Positions 1 to 8,384 of a stretch of 64,000 nt of DNA are shown here, in pieces. Location: assembly GCA_047636995.1 (NCBI GenBank), contig JBLIGQ010000011.1:1-64000 (forward strand), written 5' to 3'. The notes beneath the pieces were generated by a model that saw nothing but the letters and a program-made list of their open reading frames with translations, had not been told where the DNA came from and ran no database searches. The position numbers were made by a program, and so were the translations under genes. The number at the start of each line of letters is the position of its first letter. Within the stretch, counting starts at the first letter, position 1. This DNA is from JAQWQB01 sp047636995 (GTDB lineage: Bacteria > Bacteroidota > Bacteroidia > Flavobacteriales_D > Sanyastnellaceae).

Positions 1-2
1 CT

Positions 3-3000
3 ACACCAATGGTATTGGTTTGTTCTGGAGACATCCCTCCTGCTAATTATTTCCTCGCAGATCAAATTTGCGCACAAGCAAGTTTTGACACTGATCCTTT
101 TTGTGTAAATAGTGATTGGGATTCTGTTTGCTTGAATGACTACAACTTCTGTCTTTCAGGAAATGTTGATTGTGGATCAGGTAGCTGGTACATTCCAACT
201 ACTTTAAATGGATCCCCAATGGAATGGGATTGTAATGCTCCTGCTGGGTTCATTTTAGCAGACCAAGATTGCGCGCAAGAAACTGTAAACAATGATTCAT
301 ACTGCGTTGATACGTCTTGGGACAGTCTTTGTCTAGATGCTTATGATGCTTGTTTAGCTGGTGGATGCGCAGAACTCGGATGTACTGACCCTGGCGCTTG
401 TAACTTCAGCCCTACGGCTGATTGCGAAGATGGATCTTGTGTGGCTGCTGGTTGTATTGACCCTGCTGCCTGCAACTTTGACCCTGCTGCTGGATGCGAT
501 GATGGATCTTGCATCTTACCTCTATACTACATTCCAACTGATTTCAGTGCGTCACCCGTTGAGCCAATGGTGCTCGTTTGCGCTGGTGGTGAACCAGCAA
601 ACTACATCTTAGCAGATCAAGTTTGTGCGCAAGAGCGAGTTGACAATGACCCATTTTGTATCACCAATGATTGGGATGCTTTATGTCATAATGCCTATAA
701 CTGCTGTGCAGGTAACGCTCTCGGTTGTACTGACACATTCGCTTGTAACTTTGACCCGAATGCTTGTCCTGACTTAGCTCTTTGCACTTACTCAGGGTGT
801 ACAGACCCTATAGCATGTAACTTTGACCCTGCTGCTGGATGCGATGACGGATCTTGCATCTTACCTCTATACTACATCCCAACTGATTTCAGTGCGTCAA
901 CCAGTGAGCCAATGGTGCTCGTTTGCGCTGGTGGTGAACCAGCAAACTACATCTTAGCGGATCAATTTTGTGCGCAAGCGCGAGTTGACAATGACCCATT
1001 TTGTATCACCAATGATTGGGATGCTGTATGTATTAATGCCTATAACTGCTGTGCAGGTAACGCTCTCGGTTGTACTGACACATTCGCTTGTAACTTTGAC
1101 CCGAATGCTTGTCTTGACTTAGCTCTTTGCACTTACTCAGGATGTACAGACCCTATGGCATGCAACTTTGACCCTGCTGCTGGATGCGATGACGGATCTT
1201 GCATCTTACCTCTATACTACATCCCAACTGATTTCAGTGCGTCAACCAGTGAGCCAATGGTGCTCGTTTGCGCTGGTGGTGAACCAGCAAACTACATCTT
1301 AGCGGATCAATTTTGTGCGCAAGCGCGAGTTGACAATGACCCATTTTGTATCACCAATGATTGGGATGCTGTATGTATTAATGCCTATAACTGCTGTGCA
1401 GGTAACGCTCTCGGTTGTACTGACACATTCGCTTGTAACTTTGACCCGAATGCTTGTCTTGACTTAGCTCTTTGCACTTACTCAGGATGTACAGACCCTA
1501 TGGCATGCAACTTTGACCCTGCTGCTGGATGCGATGACGGATCTTGTTTGGCTGCTGGTTGTATTAACCCAGCTGCCTGCAACTTTGACCCTGCTGCTGG
1601 ATGTGATGATGGATCTTGTTTGGCTGCTGGTTGTATTAACCCAGCTGCCTGCAACTTTGACCCTGCAGCTGGATGCGATGACGGATCTTGCATCTTACCT
1701 CTATACTACATCCCAACTGATTTCAGTGCGTCAACCAGTGAGCCAATGGTGCTCGTTTGCGCTGGTGGTGAACCAGCAAACTACATCTTAGCGGATCAAT
1801 TTTGTGCGCAAGCGCAAGTTGACAATGACCCATTTTGTATCAACAATGATTGGGATGTTGTATGTATTGATGCCTATAACTGCTGTGCAGGTAACGCTCT
1901 CGGTTGTACTGACACATTCGCTTGTAACTTTGACCCGAATGCTTGTCCTGACTTAGCTCTTTGCACTTACTCAGGGTGTACAGACCCTATAGCATGTAAC
2001 TTTGATGCTACGGCTGGATGCGATGACGGATCTTGTACTTTTCAAGACAATCCAGTAGTCGATATGACGGTTAACACTTGGACTCTTGCTTTTGACTTTG
2101 GATGCACAGGTTTTCCAACCGAAGTAGACATGTTCTTCAGCGGTGATCAATCATGGAACATCCCTGTCTATGCAGAAACTGGAACATGGTCATTGTGTAC
2201 TGATTTCTATATGCACAACTACGATGGTGGAGTAGAAACTATTTACCAGGCATCATGGGATGGCACACAATTCAATGGAACTATTAGCGGCAATTTCACA
2301 GGATGTTTCACACTCCTACCACAGATACCTGGGTGTATAGATATTGCAGCTTGTAACTATGACTCAGCTGCCACTGTAGATGACGGATCTTGTTTGGCTG
2401 CTGGTTGTATTGACCCTGCTGCCTGCAACTTTGACCCTGCTGCTGGATGCGATGATGGATCTTGTTTGGCTGCTGGTTGTATTGACCTTGGTGCCTGCAA
2501 CTTTGACCCTGCTGCTGGTTGTGATGATGGATCTTGTGTATTCGGACCTTCAAACGATGTATGTTCAGGTGCAATTGCATTGTCAACAAACACAACTGTT
2601 ACTGCTGATAACACGAATTCGTGTTTAAATGGTGCAAATCCAAATTGTGGTGGTTCACTTCAGATTGAAGATGTTTGGTTCACTTATACTTCAATTGGAG
2701 GAGGAGCCATTACGTTCTTCACTGAATTGAACGGATCACTAGGTGATACAAGAGCCGTGGTTTATGATGCATGTGGCGGAGCACAAATTTTGTGCAATGA
2801 TGATTTCTTCTCATTGGCCTCACGTTTAGATTTCCCTTCTGTTGCTGGAACTACCTATTATTTTCAAGCTGGAGGATATCAAGGTCAAACAGGCTCATTC
2901 GACGTAACCGTTTTCGAATGTGGAATTGGCTGTGTTGATTCTTCTGCTTGTAATTATGATCCTACTGCTACAATCTCTTCTGGGGATTGTGTTTTCGGTG

Positions 3001-3314
3001 GTTGTACTTTCGCTAATGCGTGTAACTATGATGCCAACGCTTCTTGCGATGATGGATCTTGTATTTACAGTGGTTGTACAGACCCTACTGCAGACAACTA
3101 TGACGTAATCGCTGGTTGTGATGATGGTTCTTGCTACTTCCTTGGTTGTACTTACTTAGAGGCTGACAACTATGATGCAGCAGCAACTATGGATAATGGT
3201 GCTTGTTTGTTCACATTAGGCAGCAACTGTCCTGCTGACTTGAACGCAGATGGCTTGATCAACGCTTCTGACCTCCTACAATTCCTAGGTTCGTTTGGAG
3301 CTGTTTGTCCATAA
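3..3314 (+). CDS. Secreted Cys-rich repeat protein with dockerin-like C-terminus (5' end outside window)
   Basis: The frame is open to the left edge and the first visible ATG (9) lies inside a repeat, so the true start and signal peptide are missing. About 1,100 residues are visible. I count 19 copies of a module of about 24 residues with the pattern GCxDPxACNFDPxAxCDDGSC. They are interleaved with a 115-residue unit beginning ILPLYYIPTDFSAS at nt 511, 856, 1201 and 1690. A unique domain lies at about nt 2035-2330, and a pre-peptidase-C-like beta domain (NDVCSGAIAL) at about 2548-2920. The protein ends in a single dockerin-like calcium loop (DLNADGLINASDLLQFL). No catalytic motif is visible. 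The even Cys content suggests disulfide-stabilised extracellular modules, perhaps an adhesin or matrix protein; that role is inference. A strong terminator follows. Confidence 0.85.
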   Translation, partial: TPMVLVCSGDIPPANYFLADQICAQASFDTDPFCVNSDWDSVCLNDYNFCLSGNVDCGSGSWYIPTTLNGSPMEWDCNAPAGFILADQDCAQETVNNDSYCVDTSWDSLCLDAYDACLAGGCAELGCTDPGACNFSPTADCEDGSCVAAGCIDPAACNFDPAAGCDDGSCILPLYYIPTDFSASPVEPMVLVCAGGEPANYILADQVCAQERVDNDPFCITNDWDALCHNAYNCCAGNALGCTDTFACNFDPNACPDLALCTYSGCTDPIACNFDPAAGCDDGSCILPLYYIPTDFSASTSEPMVLVCAGGEPANYILADQFCAQARVDNDPFCITNDWDAVCINAYNCCAGNALGCTDTFACNFDPNACLDLALCTYSGCTDPMACNFDPAAGCDDGSCILPLYYIPTDFSASTSEPMVLVCAGGEPANYILADQFCAQARVDNDPFCITNDWDAVCINAYNCCAGNALGCTDTFACNFDPNACLDLALCTYSGCTDPMACNFDPAAGCDDGSCLAAGCINPAACNFDPAAGCDDGSCLAAGCINPAACNFDPAAGCDDGSCILPLYYIPTDFSASTSEPMVLVCAGGEPANYILADQFCAQAQVDNDPFCINNDWDVVCIDAYNCCAGNALGCTDTFACNFDPNACPDLALCTYSGCTDPIACNFDATAGCDDGSCTFQDNPVVDMTVNTWTLAFDFGCTGFPTEVDMFFSGDQSWNIPVYAETGTWSLCTDFYMHNYDGGVETIYQASWDGTQFNGTISGNFTGCFTLLPQIPGCIDIAACNYDSAATVDDGSCLAAGCIDPAACNFDPAAGCDDGSCLAAGCIDLGACNFDPAAGCDDGSCVFGPSNDVCSGAIALSTNTTVTADNTNSCLNGANPNCGGSLQIEDVWFTYTSIGGGAITFFTELNGSLGDTRAVVYDACGGAQILCNDDFFSLASRLDFPSVAGTTYYFQAGGYQGQTGSFDVTVFECGIGCVDSSACNYDPTATISSGDCVFGGCTFANACNYDANASCDDGSCIYSGCTDPTADNYDVIAGCDDGSCYFLGCTYLEADNYDAAATMDNGACLFTLGSNCPADLNADGLINASDLLQFLGSFGAVCP
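856..1545 (+). repeat. Exact tandem duplication of a 345-bp unit
   Basis: Positions 856-1200 and 1201-1545 read identically base for base and encode identical 115-residue units. Diverged copies flank them at 511-855 and 1690-2034. Between copies 3 and 4 sit two nearly identical 72-bp units (1546-1617 and 1618-1689), each encoding one 24-residue Cys module. Absence of even synonymous differences points to very recent expansion or gene conversion. Confidence 0.95.
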
Positions 3315-3338
3315 TCTAATTACACTATGAAATGAGAA

Positions 3339-3370
3339 AGAGGCTTCCAATTTGGAGGCCTCTTTTTTTT
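3339..3370 (+). terminator. Intrinsic terminator after the repeat protein
   Basis: A 10-bp stem (AGAGGCTTCC/GGAGGCCTCT, one G-U pair) with an AATTT loop is followed by a run of T's. Confidence 0.9.
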
Positions 3371-3438
3371 ATCCTAAACTCTTCTTGCAGCTAAGGAATT
3401 GAAAGAAATTAAAATTCGGCCTTGATTCACATAGTGCT

Positions 3439-3447
3439 CCCCCCCCC
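3439..3447 (+). repeat. Poly-C tract (C9) in promoter region
   Basis: Nine consecutive C's lie 7 bp upstream of the TACCTTTG box of the radical SAM gene, within the expected -33/-7 spacer. Homopolymer tracts at this position can change promoter spacing by slippage. Confidence 0.8.
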
Positions 3448-3454
3448 TTTTCTT

Positions 3455-3462
3455 TACCTTTG
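3455..3462 (+). promoter_or_regulatory. -7 box TACCTTTG for radical SAM gene
   Basis: Matches the Bacteroidota TAnnTTTG consensus exactly. Only 4 nt separate it from the ATG at 3467, implying a leaderless or near-leaderless transcript. No clear -33 TTTG is visible; a C9 tract occupies the spacer. Confidence 0.65.
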
Positions 3463-3466
3463 AAGA

Positions 3467-4492
3467 ATGAACTGGCAGACTACAGACATACTTCAACAAA
3501 TCAAAGCTCTTACCGTATACAAGTGTGTGAATGCACTCAAGCTGGTTTCCAGTTATTACCTTTCCCGCTGGGTCAAAAAACCCTTGCACTGGGGACTGCC
3601 CTTCAGTATTTCAGTTGAACCCACTACGGCTTGCAACCTGGGATGCCCTGAGTGTCCGTCTGGATTGAAAAAATTCTCACGCGCCACTGGAAAGATGGCC
3701 CCTTCGACCTTGAAAAAACTTCTCCACGAAACAGGCAAATCCCTCGGGAACATGATTTTTTATTTTCAGGGCGAACCCTACTTGCACCCTGAATTCACAG
3801 AGCTCGTTAAAGTGGCCAGTGACAAAGGTATTTACACCACTACGTCTACCAACGCCCATTTTCTTACTCCAAAAGCGGCGCGAAAAACAATTGAAAGTGG
3901 ACTTTCTAGATTAATCATTAGCGTTGATGGAACAACGCAAGAAGTTTACGAGAGCTACCGCATCCATGGAAAGTTGGAGAAGGTGATTGAGGGCACCAAG
4001 AACATTCTTGCGATGAAAAAAGAAATGGGAAGCAAGACCCCTCACGTCATTTTCCAATTCCTTGTTGTTCGTCCGAATGAGCACCAAATAGATGACGTAC
4101 ACAAGCTTGCTAAAGAACTTGGCGTAAATGAAGTACGATTAAAGACTGCACAAGTTTACGAATATGAGAACGGCAATGAACTCATCCCAAATGATCAAGC
4201 ATACAGCAGGTACACTCAAATGGAAAATGGAAAGTGGCGCCTCAAAAATAAACTCCTAAATCAATGCTGGAGAATGTGGCAAGGCTGCGTCATCACATGG
4301 GATGGAAATGTAGTACCATGTTGCTTTGACAAAGATGCTACTTACAACTTAGGAAGTACTTCGGAACAAACATTCACGAGCATTTGGCGCGACAAATCTT
4401 ACCAAAACTTCAGGGGTTCCGTGCTCAAATCACGCTCAGAAATTGACATCTGTAAAAACTGCACAGAAGGTACCAAAGTGTGGGCTTCCTAG
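3467..4492 (+). CDS. Radical SAM/SPASM domain protein
   Basis: A 341-residue radical SAM enzyme. The [4Fe-4S]-SAM motif is CxxxCxxC at C56, C60 and C63 (CNLGCPEC). The C-terminal SPASM-type auxiliary cluster region contains CWRMWQGC, VVPCCFDKD and ICKNC. The N-terminus of about 45 residues is amphipathic or hydrophobic (VSSYYLSRWVKK) and could associate with the membrane. Family members modify peptides or act in cofactor and cell-envelope biosynthesis. No small precursor peptide lies next to it, so a RiPP role is not supported here. The following gene starts about 16 nt later and encodes a flippase-like membrane protein, so a joint role in lipid or envelope modification is possible. The ATG start fits the promoter box 4 nt upstream. 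Confidence 0.85.
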   Translation: MNWQTTDILQQIKALTVYKCVNALKLVSSYYLSRWVKKPLHWGLPFSISVEPTTACNLGCPECPSGLKKFSRATGKMAPSTLKKLLHETGKSLGNMIFYFQGEPYLHPEFTELVKVASDKGIYTTTSTNAHFLTPKAARKTIESGLSRLIISVDGTTQEVYESYRIHGKLEKVIEGTKNILAMKKEMGSKTPHVIFQFLVVRPNEHQIDDVHKLAKELGVNEVRLKTAQVYEYENGNELIPNDQAYSRYTQMENGKWRLKNKLLNQCWRMWQGCVITWDGNVVPCCFDKDATYNLGSTSEQTFTSIWRDKSYQNFRGSVLKSRSEIDICKNCTEGTKVWAS

Positions 4493-4503
4493 TTGAGATT
4501 GGC

Positions 4504-4511
4504 TAACTTTG
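4504..4511 (+). promoter_or_regulatory. -7 box TAACTTTG overlapping the annotated start of the flippase-like gene
   Basis: An exact TAnnTTTG match whose last three bases are the TTG codon at 4509-4511. If it is active, transcription begins a few bases later and TTG cannot be the start; the in-frame GTG at 4527 would fit. Confidence 0.45.
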
Positions 4512-5744
4512 AGTGATTCCACTTTTGTGACAGACGAAACAACAGACATAACAACTCAACTTAGCTGGCGCAAAATTCTTGTACCGGTGCTATTAGGATT
4601 GGTTGCTGCTGGAGGACTCCTTTGGTGGAACCTTCAAAACGTTACTTTCGTTGCCGCAGACCCTTCCACCGAAATCACCTATAAATGGATCGGAAGCGAA
4701 ACCAAAGCCCTCCCTAATACCAGCAATGAAGAAGAGTTTCGTGTAGCTCAAGATGGTTCATGGCGAAAAACAACCGCCTCTGAATTGCTGGTAAACTACC
4801 ATTGGCATACGAAAGCCATTTGGGCCTTATTAGCTGCCTTGCTCATGGTAGCCCTGCGTGATTTAGGGTATATGTACCGAATTCGTTTACTAACAGATAA
4901 ATTTTTCAGCTGGCGAAAAAGCTTCGACGTCATCATGCTTTGGGAGTTCTCTAGCGCCCTCACCCCAAGTGTAGTAGGTGGCTCAGGGGTAGCCATTTTC
5001 GTGCTAAAAAGAGAGGGGATCAACCTCGGGAAAAGCACAGCCGTTATCTTCATTACAGCCCTGCTAGATGAACTATTCTACATTGTATCTGTTCCTCTTG
5101 TTATTCTGTTCATTGGCACAGATAATCTTTTTCCTAAAGAACCGCTCTTTGACGTCATTACACCTGCCACTTTAAGAACACTTTTCTACACTGGATATGC
5201 ATTCATTTTAGTGCTTACCACCATGATCTTGTTGGGGATATTCTACTTTCCAAATCAAACTAAACGGCTGCTTGTGGGCATCTTTTCGTTCAAATTAATC
5301 AGAAGATGGCGTCACAAAGTAGCTCAGCTAGGGGATGAAATCATTCTGGCTTCAAAGGAATTTAGAGGAAAGAATTTCTGGTTTTGGTTCAAAGCATTGG
5401 GATCCACTGTTCTAAGCTGGGGAGCCCGCTTCCTGACCCTCAATTTCATTTTACTCGCCTTTGTGGGCAACTTTGACCACATAGAAGTTATTGGAAGACA
5501 ACTGGTGATGTGGGTCATCTTGCTCATTAGTGTGACACCTGGCTCTAGCGGAATTGCTGAATTACTGATGCCTGCATTTTTTCTCTACCTGCCCTGGGAA
5601 GACCCGTCTCTTGCACCAGTACTGTTGGTTCTTGCAGCCATTATTTGGAGGTTGATGACCTACTTTCCTTATTTGTTCGTAGGCGCGGCTATTCTTCCCT
5701 CTTGGTTAAGGAGAACAAGTAAAAAGGTACGTGCATCTGCTTAG
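4509..5744 (+). CDS. Lysylphosphatidylglycerol synthase TM-like / UPF0104 flippase-like membrane protein
   Basis: A polytopic membrane protein of about 410 residues resembling the integral-membrane domain of MprF and UPF0104 proteins. The first membrane segment is at residues 24-41 (ILVPVLLGLVAAGGLLWW). It is followed by a periplasmic stretch of about 70 residues and then six or more hydrophobic segments. Conserved features are the ALTPSVVGGSGVAIFVLKREG loop region and SVTPGSSGIAELLMPAFFLY near the C-terminus, both typical of this family. Members translocate or modify membrane lipids; the substrate cannot be read from sequence. The soluble synthase domain is absent. The start is uncertain: TTG at 4509 overlaps a promoter box, so GTG at 4527 is an alternative. 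It lies directly downstream of the radical SAM gene. Confidence 0.8.
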   Translation: MSDSTFVTDETTDITTQLSWRKILVPVLLGLVAAGGLLWWNLQNVTFVAADPSTEITYKWIGSETKALPNTSNEEEFRVAQDGSWRKTTASELLVNYHWHTKAIWALLAALLMVALRDLGYMYRIRLLTDKFFSWRKSFDVIMLWEFSSALTPSVVGGSGVAIFVLKREGINLGKSTAVIFITALLDELFYIVSVPLVILFIGTDNLFPKEPLFDVITPATLRTLFYTGYAFILVLTTMILLGIFYFPNQTKRLLVGIFSFKLIRRWRHKVAQLGDEIILASKEFRGKNFWFWFKALGSTVLSWGARFLTLNFILLAFVGNFDHIEVIGRQLVMWVILLISVTPGSSGIAELLMPAFFLYLPWEDPSLAPVLLVLAAIIWRLMTYFPYLFVGAAILPSWLRRTSKKVRASA

Positions 5745-5805
5745 TGAAGGCAGAATGATTTGGTATCTTGCGCCCATGGCAAGTTAAAACCAGAAAGACC
5801 CCGTT

Positions 5806-6960
5806 ATGGATACGAAGAACATGAAGTTCGGCACAAAAGCCGTTCACGCTGGAGTAGAGCCAGACCCAACAACTGGAGCCATCATGACGCCAATTTACCA
5901 AACTTCAACCTACGTTCAATCAGGCATTGGTGAACACAAAGGCTATGAATATTCTAGAACACACAATCCAACCAGAACTCCACTTCAAGATGCGTTGGCA
6001 GCGCTAGAAAACGGAAAACATGGTTTAACTTTTGGTAGCGGATTGGCAGCCATTGATTCCGTAATCAAAATGCTGAGCCCTGGAGACGAAGTCATTTCTG
6101 TAAATGACTTGTACGGCGGAACTTACCGCATCTTCAAAACGGTATTTGAGAAGTTTGGAATCAAATTTCATTTTGCTGATTTGCGCACCATGGATCAATT
6201 GGATGCGCTCATCAACAGCAAAACTAAATTAATTTGGGTGGAAACACCTACCAACCCAACACTGCAGATTGTTGACATCGCTGAAGTAGCGAAAAGAACT
6301 GCAGGAACAGACATTCTGCTTGGAGTAGACAACACCTTCGCCACGCCTTTCTTACAAAACCCATTGGATCTTGGAGCCGACATTGTAATGCACTCCGTAA
6401 CCAAATACTTGGGTGGGCACTCAGATGTGGTGATGGGTGCTTTGGTTGTCAAAGATGACCAGCTTGCGAATGAGTTGTACCGAATTCAAAATAGCTGCGG
6501 TGCCATTAACGGTCCATTTGACCACTTTCTGGTACTTCGCGGCTTGAAAACATTGCACCTACGGATGAGACAGCACTGTAAAAACGGACAAGCAATTGTT
6601 GAATTCCTTCAGAGCCATCCGAAAATTGACAAAATTAATTACCCTGGACTTCCTTCGCACCCAAACCACGAAGTAGCCAAGCGGCAGATGAATGACTTCG
6701 GTGGAATGATGTCGTTCTCTTTGAAAGGGAACAAACTAAAAGATGCACAAGAAATATTGAAGAAAGTAAAAGTTTTCGCTTTAGCTGAATCACTTGGAGG
6801 AGTAGAATCCTTAATTGGTCATCCAGCTTCAATGACACACGCTTCGATTCCAAAAGAAGAGCGTGAAAAGTCAGGTGTTACAGATTCCCTTATCCGTTTA
6901 AGTGTTGGCGTAGAAGACGCTGAAGACCTCATCAGAGATTTAGAACAAGCATTAGCATGA
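5806..6960 (+). CDS. Cystathionine gamma-synthase/beta-lyase family PLP enzyme
   Basis: A 384-residue Cys/Met-metabolism PLP enzyme. The PLP lysine is in SVTKYLGGHSD, and the phosphate-binding and substrate motifs are YSRTHNPTRTPLQ, FGSGLAAID and ESLGGVESLIGHPA. Family members catalyse transsulfuration (cystathionine synthesis or cleavage) or methionine gamma-lysis. Sequence alone does not separate gamma-synthase, gamma-lyase and beta-lyase. The stop codon overlaps the next start (ATGA, 6957-6960), so the gene is translationally coupled to kynurenine 3-monooxygenase. That pairing suggests a role in amino-acid or PLP-linked catabolism as well as sulfur metabolism. ATG at 5806 is used; ATG at 5821 is also possible. 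Confidence 0.9.
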   Translation: MDTKNMKFGTKAVHAGVEPDPTTGAIMTPIYQTSTYVQSGIGEHKGYEYSRTHNPTRTPLQDALAALENGKHGLTFGSGLAAIDSVIKMLSPGDEVISVNDLYGGTYRIFKTVFEKFGIKFHFADLRTMDQLDALINSKTKLIWVETPTNPTLQIVDIAEVAKRTAGTDILLGVDNTFATPFLQNPLDLGADIVMHSVTKYLGGHSDVVMGALVVKDDQLANELYRIQNSCGAINGPFDHFLVLRGLKTLHLRMRQHCKNGQAIVEFLQSHPKIDKINYPGLPSHPNHEVAKRQMNDFGGMMSFSLKGNKLKDAQEILKKVKVFALAESLGGVESLIGHPASMTHASIPKEEREKSGVTDSLIRLSVGVEDAEDLIRDLEQALA

Positions 6961-8300
6961 ACACAAATGAACGCATAGCCATCGCAGGCGGTGGTTTGGT
7001 TGGAAGCTTATGGGCCGTATATATGGCACAAAAAGGATTTCAAGTAGACATTTACGAAAGAAGAAATGATCCTAGAAAAGCAGGCTTTGTTGGTGGAAGA
7101 TCAATCAACTTAGCCCTCTCTGATAGAGGGTGGAAGGCCTTAGAAGGTGCTGGACTTGGACCGAAAATAAAAGAGATGGTCATTCCCATGCACCGCAGAG
7201 TGATGCACGGAAAAGATGAGTCCATTACCTTTCAACCTTATGGAAACGAAGGACAAGCGATCTATTCAGTGCCCAGAGGCGGATTGAACAAGATTCTACT
7301 CGAAAAGGCTGATGAGTATGACAATGTCAATGTTTTTTTCAATCACAGCGTGCGCGACATCGATTTGGAATCGAATGTCATGACCCTTGAAAACCAGGAA
7401 ACGGGTGAACACAAGGAAGAGAAGTACGATCGGATTTTCGGAACAGACGGCGCTTTCTCTGCGGTTCGAAGTAAGCTGTCAAGACGGGATCGATTCAATT
7501 TTTCTCAAAGTTATTTGACGCACGGCTACAAGGAATTGGTGATTCCACCGAATCCAGATGGCACACACCAGATTGAAGTTGAAGCGCTCCACATCTGGCC
7601 ACGTGGTGAGTTCATGATGATCGCACTTCCAAATCAAGATGGGAGTTTCACTTGCACATTGTTCTTCCCATTTGAAGGAGAAAAATCTTTTGAGGCACTT
7701 TCAACAAATGAAAAAATTGAGGCTTTCTTCAAAGAAGAATTTCCAGATGCCATTCCGCACATGCCCACCTTGATGCAAGACTACCATGAGAACCCCTCTT
7801 CATCACTCGTCATGATTTCATGCTCGCCTTGGCACCTAGAAGATCGAATTTGCCTCTTAGGCGATGCTTCACACGCCATTGTTCCATTCTACGGACAAGG
7901 CATGAACAGTGGCTTTGAAGATTGTACAGTCTTGAATGATTTGTTCGAGGCCAACCACAGAGACTGGGCGAAAACCTTCGAAGCATTTTCTCAAAAACGT
8001 TATCCAGAAGCCGAAGCCATTCGTGAACTGGCCTTGCGTAATTACATTGAAATGCGCGACAAAACTGGCGATCCAATGTTCCTGCTCCAGAAGAAAATCG
8101 AAAAGCGATTTGCTAATAAATATCCGTCAAAATGGGTCCCATTGTATTCACAAGTGACTTTCTCTCATATTCCGTATGACGAGGCGCTAAGAAATGGCGA
8201 GAAGCAAGATGAGATTATGAAAGCAGTTATGGATCGTCCTGATATTCAAGATGTTTGGGAGAGTGATGAGATCGAAAAAGCCATTTTAGCTCGAATTTAA
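6957..8300 (+). CDS. kmo: Kynurenine 3-monooxygenase
   Basis: A 447-residue flavoprotein monooxygenase that hydroxylates L-kynurenine to 3-hydroxykynurenine with NADPH and O2 on the route from tryptophan to quinolinate/NAD or to catabolism. It has the FAD dinucleotide-binding motif GGGLVGSLWAVYMA near the N-terminus. The KMO-type segment GGRSINLALSDRGW follows, and the second FAD motif LLGDASHAIVPFYGQG carries on to MNSGFEDC. Length matches the family. The first four bases overlap the upstream cystathionine enzyme gene, so the two form an operon. No kynureninase or 3-hydroxyanthranilate dioxygenase is present in the window, so the rest of the pathway must lie elsewhere. Confidence 0.95.
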   Translation: MNTNERIAIAGGGLVGSLWAVYMAQKGFQVDIYERRNDPRKAGFVGGRSINLALSDRGWKALEGAGLGPKIKEMVIPMHRRVMHGKDESITFQPYGNEGQAIYSVPRGGLNKILLEKADEYDNVNVFFNHSVRDIDLESNVMTLENQETGEHKEEKYDRIFGTDGAFSAVRSKLSRRDRFNFSQSYLTHGYKELVIPPNPDGTHQIEVEALHIWPRGEFMMIALPNQDGSFTCTLFFPFEGEKSFEALSTNEKIEAFFKEEFPDAIPHMPTLMQDYHENPSSSLVMISCSPWHLEDRICLLGDASHAIVPFYGQGMNSGFEDCTVLNDLFEANHRDWAKTFEAFSQKRYPEAEAIRELALRNYIEMRDKTGDPMFLLQKKIEKRFANKYPSKWVPLYSQVTFSHIPYDEALRNGEKQDEIMKAVMDRPDIQDVWESDEIEKAILARI

Positions 8301-8384
8301 CGCCTTCTTTTAGGCCCACATTTCCAAGTCAATAAGAAAGAGCATTGCATGCGATAATCGTTTGTTAATGCGTTAATTTGGTGT

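Noticed and set aside
856..1689. Regular repeats that could suggest a CRISPR array
   Set aside because: The repeats are coding, contiguous in frame and have no unique spacers.
1478..2628. Several open frames on both strands within the Cys-repeat gene
   Set aside because: They are low-complexity shadows created by the repeats in the real frame.
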